Source: CAVSMC01 sp963728935
GTDB taxonomy: Bacteria > Pseudomonadota > Gammaproteobacteria > Burkholderiales > Casimicrobiaceae
Assembly: GCA_963728935.1 (NCBI GenBank)
Contig: CAVSMC010000008.1
Coordinates: 124,001 to 188,000, forward strand
DNA length: 64,000 nucleotides
Reading direction: 5' to 3'
The notes under the pieces are model-generated. The model did no database searches. It saw only the letters and a program-made list of their open reading frames with translations, and was not told the DNA's origin. A program made the position numbers and the translations under genes. Of the stretch, positions 1-7,451 are shown piece after piece (position 1 is the stretch's first letter; the number at the start of each line of letters is the position of its first letter).

Positions 1-98
1 TGCGTGTGCGGCGCCGGAACGTCGGCGATGATGCGCTCGATCGCGCCGCCGACCTCGTCGGAGACTTGTGGCACCGGGACGATGCTCGATTCGGTCAT
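1..98 (-). CDS. N-terminal fragment of an unidentified protein
   Basis: A reverse-strand frame starts at ATG (96-98) and runs open off the left edge, giving about 32 residues that begin MTESSIVPVPQVSDEVGG. It is divergent from mobB, with about 120 bases between them. The ribosome-binding site is weak. I do not recognise the family; the neighbours suggest a possible molybdenum-cofactor link, but nothing in these residues shows it. Confidence 0.4.
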   Translation of the reverse strand, partial: MTESSIVPVPQVSDEVGGAIERIIADVPAPHT

Positions 99-218
99 TT
101 CGATCCGCTGGGGGTGCCCCAAAAAAAGAACACGCTCCTTTTCACTGTAGTCAAGGATGCCCGGTCTGTCGATGGTGCGTCCGGCCGAACGCAGCCGAGT
201 CGGTAGAATGCCGCGGTG

Positions 219-737
219 ATGCGTACCTTCGGCTTCGCCGGCTGGTCCGGCAGCGGCAAAACGACGCTGATCGAGCAAGTGATTCCCCAGCTCGTCGCGC
301 GGGGGCTGCGCCTCGCGCTGATCAAGCATGCGCATCACGCGTTCGACATCGATCGGCCCGGCAAAGACTCTTACCGGCATCGTCAAGCCGGCTGCAGCGA
401 AGTGCTCATCACGTCATCCGCTCGCTGGGCGGTGATGCACGAGCTTCGAGGCGATGCCGAGCTCTCGCTCGACGAGGCGATCGCGCGGCTCTCGCCGTGC
501 GACCTGGTGCTGGTCGAAGGGTTCAAAGCGTCGTCGATCCCCAAGCTGGAGGTTTTCCGCGCCGGTGTCGGCAAGCCGTTGCTGCACTTGGACGATCCGC
601 ACATCGTCGGCATCGCGACGGACGAGGCGCGCGCGCTTCCCTCCGCCACCCGGTTGCCGGTGCTTGCGCTCGACGACTACGACGCAATCGCAACATTCGT
701 GGACGAAAGGGCGGCTTCGCATGGTGTTCGGCGTTGA
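219..737 (+). CDS. mobB: Molybdopterin-guanine dinucleotide biosynthesis adaptor MobB
   Basis: MobB is a small GTP-binding protein that assists MobA in attaching GMP to molybdopterin, making the bis-MGD cofactor. The product is about 172 residues, normal for the family. A P-loop (GWSGSGKTT) lies near residues 8-16, followed by the typical LALIKHAHH strand and a VLVEGFK motif near residue 105. A GTG immediately precedes the chosen ATG and could be used instead. moaD and moaE lie 0.9 kb downstream, so this is a partial cofactor cluster; moaA, moaC, moeA and mobA are not in the window. Confidence 0.92.
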   Translation: MRTFGFAGWSGSGKTTLIEQVIPQLVARGLRLALIKHAHHAFDIDRPGKDSYRHRQAGCSEVLITSSARWAVMHELRGDAELSLDEAIARLSPCDLVLVEGFKASSIPKLEVFRAGVGKPLLHLDDPHIVGIATDEARALPSATRLPVLALDDYDAIATFVDERAASHGVRR

Positions 738-837
738 CTTGACGCTACCCGACGAGTAGCTTGAAACCATGGCGACAGTAGGTTGCCTAACGCGAACCGC
801 CGGCATTGGGGGGCAACGTAGCCGGGGAAGCAGCAAA

Positions 838-1521
838 GTGAAAAAACAAAGGCTTGCAGGCGTTATCTCGATTTCACTTGCGCTCACGCTCGGCGTCGCT
901 GCGCAGGTGGGCGCACAGCCTTCGCCAACCGCCGCGACGGGGTTCTACGGCGGCGTGTCGATCCGCGACCACGGCGGCGCGACACCGGGACTGACGTTCG
1001 GGCCCGCCCCGCTTTTCAACCCTCGGCTCAACGCTGCAAACGGCGACGAAACCACTTCGCGCTCGTCGCTGCTGTTCGGCGGCTATCGCTGGTCGAACGA
1101 TCTGTCGGTCGAAGCGTTGTTCGGGTCCACCGACCAATATGCGCTGCGTCCTTCCGAGAGCGCCGCGCGTGGGATCGGGCTCAATCTCGCCGACGGCGCC
1201 CGTTCGCTGGCCGACTTGCCGTCGCGAAGCTGGAATGTCGACGTCGTGACGAGCTGGTCGTTCCTGCGAAGCTTCGCGCTGTACGGCCGTCTTGGTTATG
1301 CGCAGAGCGATTCGACGCCGTTCGGAACGAGCGCGATCAATTTGAGCGATCCGCGCCGCGTGCGCGAGGGCATGAACTACGGCGTGGGACTTCGCTACGA
1401 TCTCAGCCGATCGCTCGGGCTGAACCTCGAGTATTCGCGGTTCGGCCGTTTCGCCGGCGAATTCTCGTCCGCGCTGCCGGAAAGCGATCAGGTCAGCGTC
1501 GGCCTGCAGCTTCGCTTTTAG
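838..1521 (+). CDS. Outer-membrane beta-barrel protein
   Basis: The product is about 227 residues. A GTG start at 838 with a GGGGA ribosome-binding site about 10 bases upstream gives a clean signal peptide (KKQRLAGVISISLALTLG, then an alanine-rich cleavage region ending VGAQ). An upstream ATG at 769 would bury that signal, so it is rejected. The rest alternates polar and hydrophobic residues and ends in ...VGLQLRF, the terminal-phenylalanine signature recognised by the BAM complex. It resembles OmpA/OmpW-type small barrels. The ligand is unknown, and it sits between mobB and moaD without obvious functional linkage. Confidence 0.72.
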   Translation: MKKQRLAGVISISLALTLGVAAQVGAQPSPTAATGFYGGVSIRDHGGATPGLTFGPAPLFNPRLNAANGDETTSRSSLLFGGYRWSNDLSVEALFGSTDQYALRPSESAARGIGLNLADGARSLADLPSRSWNVDVVTSWSFLRSFALYGRLGYAQSDSTPFGTSAINLSDPRRVREGMNYGVGLRYDLSRSLGLNLEYSRFGRFAGEFSSALPESDQVSVGLQLRF

Positions 1522-1615
1522 CCGTCGCGTCCGCGCATGCGGGCGGCGCGCTAGAATCATCCTTCGGCGATCGACGCGCACGCTCGCGTGCAAGCGGCGA
1601 GAGTCGCCATTCACG

Positions 1616-1891
1616 ATGGACGCTGCCATCACCGTCACGCTGACGCTTGTCTACCTCGCCCGGTTGCGCGAGGCATTCGGGCGCGCGGGCGAGCAGGTCG
1701 AGCTGCCGGCAGGCGTTGAAACCGTCGCCGCAATGCGGCAGTGGCTCGCCGCGCGCGGCGGCGCATGGGCAGTCGAGCTCGCGCCGGGACGGGCGGTGCG
1801 CGTCGCGGTCAATCACACGCTCGCCGATGCGGCAATGCGATTGCGCGACGGCGACGAGGTTGCGCTGTTTCCGCCGGTGACCGGCGGTTGA
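1616..1891 (+). CDS. moaD: Molybdopterin synthase small subunit MoaD
   Basis: MoaD is the ubiquitin-like sulfur carrier of molybdopterin synthase. Its C-terminal Gly-Gly is thiocarboxylated and donates sulfur to precursor Z (cPMP). The product is 91 residues, has the ALFPPVTGG ending typical of MoaD, and matches the family's usual 80-90 residues. It is followed after 8 bases by moaE, the large subunit, so the pair is almost certainly co-transcribed. Confidence 0.92.
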   Translation: MDAAITVTLTLVYLARLREAFGRAGEQVELPAGVETVAAMRQWLAARGGAWAVELAPGRAVRVAVNHTLADAAMRLRDGDEVALFPPVTGG

Positions 1892-1899
1892 GGCGAGCG

Positions 1900-2373
1900 A
1901 TGCCGGCGCGCGTGCAGACCGAAGACTTCGACGTGACACGTGAGCTTGCCATGCTGCGTGCGCGCGATCCGCGCGTAGGCGCTGTCGCGGCGTTCGTCGG
2001 TACGGTACGCGACGTGAACGACGACGCGCGCGTGACGACGATGACGCTCGAGCACTATCCGGGCATGACGGAAAAAGCGCTTGCGCAAATCGTCGAAGAC
2101 GCGAAAGCGCGCTTCGACATCTTCGATGCGCTCGTCGTTCATCGCGTCGGGCCGCTCGGGCCGGCCGATCAGATCGTACTCGCCGCGGCGACCAGCGCGC
2201 ATCGCGGCGAAGCGTTCGCCGCGTGCGAATTCCTGATGGACTACCTGAAGACGCGCGCGCCGTTCTGGAAGCGCGAACAGACGCCCGACGGATCGCGTTG
2301 GGTCGAAGCGCGCGCGAGCGACGACGTCGCTGCGGCGCGCTGGGACGCTCCTTCGTCTGCGCCGCGGCGCTGA
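1900..2373 (+). CDS. moaE: Molybdopterin synthase catalytic subunit MoaE
   Basis: MoaE is the large subunit that converts cyclic pyranopterin monophosphate to molybdopterin using sulfur from MoaD. The ATG at 1900 has GAGGCGAG just upstream and gives 157 residues. Recognisable family segments are VAAFVGTVRD, LEHYPGMTEK, VVHRVGPLGPAD, TSAHRGEAF and the catalytic YLKTRAPFWKRE stretch near residue 120. It lies directly downstream of moaD. Confidence 0.93.
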   Translation: MPARVQTEDFDVTRELAMLRARDPRVGAVAAFVGTVRDVNDDARVTTMTLEHYPGMTEKALAQIVEDAKARFDIFDALVVHRVGPLGPADQIVLAAATSAHRGEAFAACEFLMDYLKTRAPFWKREQTPDGSRWVEARASDDVAAARWDAPSSAPRR

Positions 2374-2398
2374 GATTGCGCGCGCGGCGCGAACCACG

Positions 2399-3310
2399 AT
2401 GGCCGCTGCCGCGCTGATCGCGATCGATTGGGGCACGAGCGCAGCGCGCGCCTATCGTGTCGACGCCGCGGGCGCCGTGCTCGACGTGCGTCATGCGCCG
2501 CTTGGGATCACGCAGGTTCGCGGCGGCGCGTTCGCCGCCGCACTTGCGTCGCTGCTCGGCGACTGGTCGACCGAAGCGCTTCCGCGCCTCGCGTGCGGGA
2601 TGATCGGCAGCCGGCAAGGCTGGGTCGAAGCGCCGTATCTCGCGTGTCCGGTCGACTTCGCGTCGCTTGCCGGCGCGCTCGCGCGCACGCCCGGCGGCGA
2701 GCTCGCGATCGTCCCCGGCGTGACGTGCCGCGACGACGCCGGCGTTCTCGACGTCATACGCGGCGAGGAGACGCAGCTCGCCGGCGCGCTCGGCGCGAAC
2801 GACGATCGGGTGCTCGCAGTGCTCCCCGGAACGCACAGCAAGTGGGCGTGGGTTTCCGGCGGCCGCATCGTCGAGTTCGTCACCTACATGACCGGCGAGG
2901 TGTACGCGCTGCTGCTCGCGCACAGCATCCTCGGCCGAATGGCGGGGCGTGCGGGTGCCTCGCCGGGATCGGCTTTCGCGAGCGGCGTTGCGCGCGGTCT
3001 GCAAAGCGGCGGCCTGCTGCACCAGGTCTTCGGTGCCCGTACGCTCGCGCTTGCCGGCGAGCTTACCGGTGACGACGTTCCCGACTGGCTGTCGGGCGTG
3101 CTGATCGGCGCGGAGATTCGCAGCGCACGGACGTGGGCGCAACGCTTCGGCGACGACGGCGCGCGTGTGCGCGTGATCGGCGGCGACGCCTTGACCGCGC
3201 GTTATGCCGTAGCGCTCGAGCAGGCGGGCGTAGACGCGCACCCGGCGCCGTCGGATGCCGCCGCGCGCGGTCTCGCGACGATCGCGCGGCGTGCCCGTCT
3301 GATCGATTGA
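2399..3310 (+). CDS. dgoK: 2-dehydro-3-deoxygalactonokinase
   Basis: DgoK phosphorylates 2-keto-3-deoxy-galactonate in the De Ley-Doudoroff branch of galactose/galactonate catabolism. The product is 303 residues, normal for the family. The N-terminus has the ASKHA-type phosphate loop (IAIDWGTSAARAY, residues 7-19). Further DgoK features are LACGMIGSRQGW near residue 65 and VLPGTHSKWAW near residue 140. The next gene, 10 bases downstream, encodes the matching aldolase. Galactonate dehydratase and a transporter are absent from the window. Confidence 0.88.
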   Translation: MAAAALIAIDWGTSAARAYRVDAAGAVLDVRHAPLGITQVRGGAFAAALASLLGDWSTEALPRLACGMIGSRQGWVEAPYLACPVDFASLAGALARTPGGELAIVPGVTCRDDAGVLDVIRGEETQLAGALGANDDRVLAVLPGTHSKWAWVSGGRIVEFVTYMTGEVYALLLAHSILGRMAGRAGASPGSAFASGVARGLQSGGLLHQVFGARTLALAGELTGDDVPDWLSGVLIGAEIRSARTWAQRFGDDGARVRVIGGDALTARYAVALEQAGVDAHPAPSDAAARGLATIARRARLID

Positions 3311-3320
3311 CCGAAATACC

Positions 3321-3974
3321 ATGAGCGAATCCATTGCATCGTTTCTGGCGCCGTTGCCGCTCGTCGCGGTACTGCGCGGCATCACGCCCACCGAAGTGCT
3401 TCCGGTTTCCAACGCCTTGATCGATGCCGGCTTCAGGATGCTCGAGGTGCCGCTCAACTCGCCCGATCCGATGCAATCGATCCGCACGCTGGCCGAGCGA
3501 TGCGGCGATGACATGCTCACGGGCGCCGGCACCGTGATCGATGTCGCCGACGTTGCGCGGGTGAAGGCGGCCGGAGGCCGGTTGATCGTGATGCCGCATG
3601 CCGATCAGACGGTCATCCGCGAAGCGAAGCGCCTCGGCCTGGCGTGCATACCCGGGGTTTCGACGCCGACCGAAGCGTTTGCCGCGCTCGCGGCGGGTGC
3701 CGACGCGTTGAAGCTCTTTCCGGCGGAAGCGCTCGGACCGGCGGCGCTCAAAGCGTGGCGCGCCGTGCTTCCGAAGGGAACGATCGTCTTCGCGGTCGGC
3801 GGCATCAAGCCCGATGCGGCGATGATGCGCGCGTGGCGAGCGGCGGGGGCGAACGGCTTCGGCACCGGCGCAAACCTCTACCAGCAAGGCGCATCGGTCG
3901 ACAGCGTGCGCGCCGCCGCGCGGGCGTACGCACAAGCGTGGAACGCCTCCACAGCGGCCGGCGGCACGCCTTGA
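3321..3974 (+). CDS. dgoA: 2-dehydro-3-deoxy-6-phosphogalactonate aldolase
   Basis: This class I aldolase of the KDPG/KDPGal family splits the DgoK product into pyruvate and glyceraldehyde 3-phosphate. It is 217 residues. Family motifs are AVLRGITPTEV near residue 17, GAGTVIDVADV near residue 70, PGVSTPTEAF near residue 112 and the Schiff-base lysine segment DALKLFPAE near residue 130. Sequence alone does not fully separate DgoA from Eda, but the adjacent dgoK supports the galactonate branch. Confidence 0.88.
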   Translation: MSESIASFLAPLPLVAVLRGITPTEVLPVSNALIDAGFRMLEVPLNSPDPMQSIRTLAERCGDDMLTGAGTVIDVADVARVKAAGGRLIVMPHADQTVIREAKRLGLACIPGVSTPTEAFAALAAGADALKLFPAEALGPAALKAWRAVLPKGTIVFAVGGIKPDAAMMRAWRAAGANGFGTGANLYQQGASVDSVRAAARAYAQAWNASTAAGGTP

Positions 3975-4113
3975 CCGCCACCCGATGCGAACCGTCGCGA
4001 AAGCGCCGATACTGTCGCTCTTTTGGCGGTCGGATCATCCGCGCGCGGCCATCGCCGCGAATCGGGGGCAACGAGCGGCGCCCATGAAGCGCCGCGTACA
4101 ACGGGGGATACGG

Positions 4114-4413
4114 ATGCGAACGACGACGACGTTGGCGCAAGCGGTCCGCCATCTGGAGGCGGGAGACTGGAAGGCAGCGCACGAGATCGTGCAGAAGGAT
4201 TCGAGCCTCCTCGGCTGCTGGGCGCACGGCATCGCCCATCTGCTCGAAGGCGATCTGACGAACGCGCAATACTGGTACCGCCGCGCGCGGCGCACATTTC
4301 CGCATCTCGATAACGCGGGCGCCGAGATCGCGGCATTGAAGGACTCCGTGCGGCAGGTGGCGCCGCCACGCGCCGCACCGGCGAAGCGAAGCAGCCGGTC
4401 GACGCACGCGTGA
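4114..4413 (+). CDS. Small conserved hypothetical protein, TPR-like
   Basis: The product is about 99 residues. I chose ATG 4114 because GGGGGA sits five bases upstream; earlier starts at 3985 or 4084 lack this. The helical sequence (LAQAVRHLEAGDWKAAHEIV, HGIAHLLEGDLTNAQYWYRRA) looks like one and a half tetratricopeptide repeats, often a protein-interaction surface. The C-terminus is basic and probably disordered. No specific function can be assigned. Confidence 0.6.
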   Translation: MRTTTTLAQAVRHLEAGDWKAAHEIVQKDSSLLGCWAHGIAHLLEGDLTNAQYWYRRARRTFPHLDNAGAEIAALKDSVRQVAPPRAAPAKRSSRSTHA

Positions 4414-4486
4414 GCGCGCCGGGCGGCGATCGCGAGAGGCCGACACGCGACGAGTCCGTCGCACGTCGATACGAGAAGGCCGACGC

Positions 4487-4978
4487 GTGAGCGCGCCGCC
4501 GGCGACGTTGCGCAGCCTCCAGCCGGAGCTCGCGCTTGCGGCGCTGCCCGCCGACGAGCGCGTGTGGGTGCCGCAGGCGCCCGACGTCTGGTTTCGTCCG
4601 CTGCTGCTGAACACCGTCTCCGGCGGCTGGTGCAACCTGCTGCGCGTGCGCAAGTCGGGCATCCTGTCGAGGCACCGCCATCCGATGGTCGTCGTCGGCT
4701 ACGTGATCAAAGGACGCTGGAAGTACCTCGAGCACGATTGGACGGCGGAAGAAGGGAGCTTCGTCTACGAGCCGCCGGGCGAGATCCATACGCTCACCGT
4801 GCCCGCCGACTGCGCCGAAATGGTCACGTTCTTCAACATCAGCGGTGCGATGATCTACGTCGACGAGCGCGGACGCACGACCGGGTACGAAGACGTCTGG
4901 ACCAAGATCGACATGTGCCGTGCGCATTACGCCGCAGTGGGACTCGGCGCCGATTACGCCGAGCGCTTCGTGCGCTGA
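4487..4978 (+). CDS. Cupin-domain protein, dihydroxyacetophenone dioxygenase-like
   Basis: The product is 163 residues, starting at GTG with GAGAAGG upstream. It is a single small cupin beta-barrel. Likely metal ligands are the histidines of LSRHRHPM near residue 63, the glutamate/histidine pair in EPPGEIHTL near residue 98, and preceding glutamates. The overall pattern matches the 2,4'-dihydroxyacetophenone dioxygenase family, whose characterised members cleave aromatic ketones with non-haem iron. The substrate here is unknown. Confidence 0.68.
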   Translation: MSAPPATLRSLQPELALAALPADERVWVPQAPDVWFRPLLLNTVSGGWCNLLRVRKSGILSRHRHPMVVVGYVIKGRWKYLEHDWTAEEGSFVYEPPGEIHTLTVPADCAEMVTFFNISGAMIYVDERGRTTGYEDVWTKIDMCRAHYAAVGLGADYAERFVR

Positions 4979-5003
4979 TGCGCGGCGCCTCGAGGACAAA
5001 CGC

Positions 5004-5399
5004 ATGCCCTGGGCGGGCGTGATCGCGGTCGGCGGCGGCGCGGCCGCCGGCGCGTGGATGCGCTGGGGCCTGGGCGCGCTGCTCAATCCGATCTTCCCGA
5101 CGTTGCCGCTTGGAACGTTGGCCGCGAACCTCATGGGCGGCCTGTTGATGGGCGTAGCAATGGAGGTGATAACGCGGCACACGATGCTCTCGCCGGAATT
5201 GAGACTGCTCGTCACGACGGGATTCCTCGGCGGTCTCACGACCTTTTCGACGTTCTCGGCGGAGATCACGACATTGCTGCTTCGCCGGGAACTGCTGTGG
5301 ACCGTTCTCGGCGTCGCCGCGCACGTCGTCGGCTCCGTCGTGCTGACGATCGCGGGGATACTGCTCGCGCGTACGCTGTTCGCATGGGGATCGTCATGA
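5004..5399 (+). CDS. crcB: Fluoride channel CrcB/Fluc
   Basis: CrcB is a small dual-topology inner-membrane channel that exports fluoride. The ATG at 5004 follows a CGAGGA ribosome-binding site and yields 131 residues with four hydrophobic segments. Signature motifs are GTLAANLMGG near residue 38 and GGLTTFSTFS near residue 75, the phenylalanine/serine ladder that lines the pore. The stop codon overlaps the next start (ATGA), so the DUF190 gene is translationally coupled. No crcB riboswitch was recognised upstream. Confidence 0.92.
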   Translation: MPWAGVIAVGGGAAAGAWMRWGLGALLNPIFPTLPLGTLAANLMGGLLMGVAMEVITRHTMLSPELRLLVTTGFLGGLTTFSTFSAEITTLLLRRELLWTVLGVAAHVVGSVVLTIAGILLARTLFAWGSS

Positions 5400-5731
5400 A
5401 AGGCACGCTGCTGCGCTTTTACGTGCACGAGAACCGCAAGCACCGCCACGTGCTGCTCTACGAATGGCTGCTCGAGCAGGCGAAGAAGCTCGGCGTCCAC
5501 GGTGGCTCGGCGTTTCGCGCGATCGCCGGCTATGGTCGCCACGGCGTGATGCACGAGGAGCATTTCTTCGAGCTCGCGGGCGATCTCACGGTCGAGATCG
5601 ACTTTGCCGTGACCGACGACGAAGCCGAGCGGCTGCTCGCGAAGCTGCGCGACGAGAAGGTCGCGATCTTCTACGCCCGCATGCCGATCGAGTTCGGCTC
5701 GATCGACGGGGGCGAGGGATCGGCGCAATGA
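5396..5731 (+). CDS. DUF190 family protein, CrcB partner
   Basis: The product is 111 residues from an ATG overlapping the crcB stop; GGGGA within the end of crcB provides its ribosome-binding site. It shows the DUF190 pattern: GTLLRFYVHENRKH at the N-terminus, LLEQAKKLGVHGGSAFRAIAGYG in the centre and a ferredoxin-like PII-type fold. DUF190 genes commonly accompany crcB, suggesting a role in fluoride resistance or channel regulation, but this is inferred from association. Confidence 0.83.
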   Translation: MKGTLLRFYVHENRKHRHVLLYEWLLEQAKKLGVHGGSAFRAIAGYGRHGVMHEEHFFELAGDLTVEIDFAVTDDEAERLLAKLRDEKVAIFYARMPIEFGSIDGGEGSAQ

Positions 5732-5754
5732 GCCAGGACGATCGCATGACTTGC

Positions 5755-5826
5755 GTCATTCCCGCGAACGCGGGAATCCAGCGTCGTGCGACGAACGACG
5801 CTGGGTCCCCGCGTTCGCGGGGACGA
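5755..5826. repeat. REP-like palindromic intergenic repeat
   Basis: Two nested palindromes (CCCGCGAACGCGGG and CCCCGCGTTCGCGGGG) sit inside a larger inverted repeat whose arms carry CCAGCG and CGCTGG. A similar element lies at 57448-57516. This is the dispersed 'TCATTCCCGCGAACGCGGGAA' type of repeat seen in many proteobacterial genomes. It immediately precedes the HAD-like gene, so an open frame reading through it (from 5751) is not taken as coding. Confidence 0.82.
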
Positions 5827-5840
5827 CTCGCGAGACAGCC

Positions 5841-6311
5841 GTGATCGAGATCACCATTCCCAGCGGCCCCGTGCTCGAGCTGCGCCATGCGCTGCTCGAC
5901 TTCAACGGCACGCTTGCGTGCGACGGACACCTGGTCGACGGCGTCGCCGATCGCCTTCGCGCCTTGTCCGCGCGGATAGAGATCCATGTCGCGACGGGCA
6001 ACACGACCGGCACCGCGCCCGTCGCGCTCGCGAGCCTTCCCGTCGATTTGCATCTGATGCCCGCGGAACGACAATCGGAAGCGAAATGGGCGCTGATGCA
6101 GACGCTCGGTGCAGCGCACGTCGTCGCGATTGGCAACGGACGCAACGACCACGACCTGCTCGAGCATGCGGCGCTCGCGATCGCCGTCGTCGGACGCGAA
6201 GGCTGTGCCGCCCAGACGCTCGCCGTCGCCGACATCGTGTGCGCGGACATCCGCGACGCGCTCGACGTCTTGATGACGCCGGCGCGTCTCATCGCGACGT
6301 TGCGCGGCTGA
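5841..6311 (+). CDS. HAD-like protein, soluble P-type ATPase-domain family
   Basis: The product is about 156 residues from GTG 5841, just after the REP-like repeat. It has a HAD motif I (ALLDFNGTLA near residue 18) in which the second aspartate is replaced by asparagine. It also has a threonine-containing motif II (HVATGNTTGT) and a motif III/IV region (VVAIGNGRNDHDLLEHA near residue 98). It resembles the phosphorylation domain of P-type ATPases without membrane segments. The substrate is unknown. Confidence 0.7.
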   Translation: MIEITIPSGPVLELRHALLDFNGTLACDGHLVDGVADRLRALSARIEIHVATGNTTGTAPVALASLPVDLHLMPAERQSEAKWALMQTLGAAHVVAIGNGRNDHDLLEHAALAIAVVGREGCAAQTLAVADIVCADIRDALDVLMTPARLIATLRG

Positions 6312-6476
6312 CGCGCTCGCCGCGACGGCCTCCTTGTATCGGTCCCGACAGGCGATGCCTCAGCGTCGCCTCCGCAACTCGCGCGGCGACAGGCCCTCCG
6401 GGCTTTTGGCTTCGCCCGCCGCGCTCATCGCTCGGCCTGCTAGACTTTCAACTTCCCATTCGATCGAGGTTACGCC

Positions 6477-7451
6477 ATGGCGCGCGCGATTCGCATCCAC
6501 AAACCCGGCGGTCCCGAAGCGATGCAGCTCGAGGAAGTGACCGTCGGCGATCCCGGTCCTGGCGAGGCGCGCGTCCGCCATACGGCGATCGGCGTCAACT
6601 ATCTGGATACGTATCACCGCAGCGGGCTGTACAAGGTCGCGTTGCCCGCGGGCATCGGGTCGGAGGGCGCGGGCATTGTCGAGGCCGTCGGCGCCGGCGT
6701 CACCGACGTGAAGCCGGGCGAGCGCGTCACTTACTGTCTCGGCCCGACCGGTTCGTACTCTGACGTGCGGCTGGTACCGGCCGAGCGGCTGGTGCCGTTG
6801 CCGCCCGGAATTCCGGAGCGCATCGCAGCGGCGATCACGCTGAAGGGGCTGACGGTTCAGTATCTGTTTCGTCAGACGCACGCGTTGAAGTCGGGCGATA
6901 CCATCCTGTTTCATGCGGCCGCCGGTGGCGTGGGGTTGATCGCATGCCAATGGGCGCGTGCGCTCGGCGTCACGATGATCGGCACAGTGGGCTCCGACGA
7001 GAAAGCCGAGCTCGCGAAGTCGAAGGGCTGCACGCACACGATCGTGTACACGCGCGAGAACTTCGTCGAGCGTGTGAAGGAGATCACCGACGGCAAGAAG
7101 GTGCCGGTCGTGTACGACGGCGTCGGCAAGGACACGTTCGTTCCGTCGCTCGACTGCCTCGCGCCGCGAGGGCTCGCCGTCAACTTCGGCAACGCGTCCG
7201 GTCCCGTCCCGCCGCTCGAGCTGCTCATGCTCACGCAGAAAGGATCGCTGTACGTGACGCGCCCGACGCTCGCCACCTACACCGCGCAGCGCGCGAACAT
7301 GCTCGCGATGGCGCGCGAGCTCTTCGACTTGGTTCAGTCGGGCAAGATCGCCGTCGATATCCAACGGACGTACCCGCTCGCCGAAGCGGCGCAGGCGCAC
7401 CGGGAACTGGAATCGCGCAAGACGACGGGATCGTTGCTGCTCATTCCCTAG
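6477..7451 (+). CDS. qor: Quinone oxidoreductase (zinc-independent MDR family)
   Basis: This cytosolic NADPH:quinone reductase of the medium-chain dehydrogenase/reductase superfamily is 324 residues, the family norm. It has a GroES-like N-terminal domain (IGVNYLDTYHRSGLY near residue 37, GSEGAGIVEAVG near residue 60). The Rossmann NADPH site is AAAGGVGLIACQWA near residue 145. The catalytic zinc ligands of alcohol dehydrogenases are missing, as expected for QOR. It converges with nnr; the two coding ends overlap by 11 bases. Confidence 0.88.
   Translation: MARAIRIHKPGGPEAMQLEEVTVGDPGPGEARVRHTAIGVNYLDTYHRSGLYKVALPAGIGSEGAGIVEAVGAGVTDVKPGERVTYCLGPTGSYSDVRLVPAERLVPLPPGIPERIAAAITLKGLTVQYLFRQTHALKSGDTILFHAAAGGVGLIACQWARALGVTMIGTVGSDEKAELAKSKGCTHTIVYTRENFVERVKEITDGKKVPVVYDGVGKDTFVPSLDCLAPRGLAVNFGNASGPVPPLELLMLTQKGSLYVTRPTLATYTAQRANMLAMARELFDLVQSGKIAVDIQRTYPLAEAAQAHRELESRKTTGSLLLIP

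Noticed and set aside
1493..3532. A 679-codon reverse-strand open frame over moaD, moaE and dgoK
   Set aside because: It is Arg/Ala-rich with no domain, antisense to clearly recognisable genes; long antisense frames are expected at this GC content.
4406..4498. Sixteen-base direct repeat ACGCGTGAGCGCGCCG at 4406 and 4483
   Set aside because: It covers a stop and a start region in very GC-rich, low-complexity sequence; plausible by chance.
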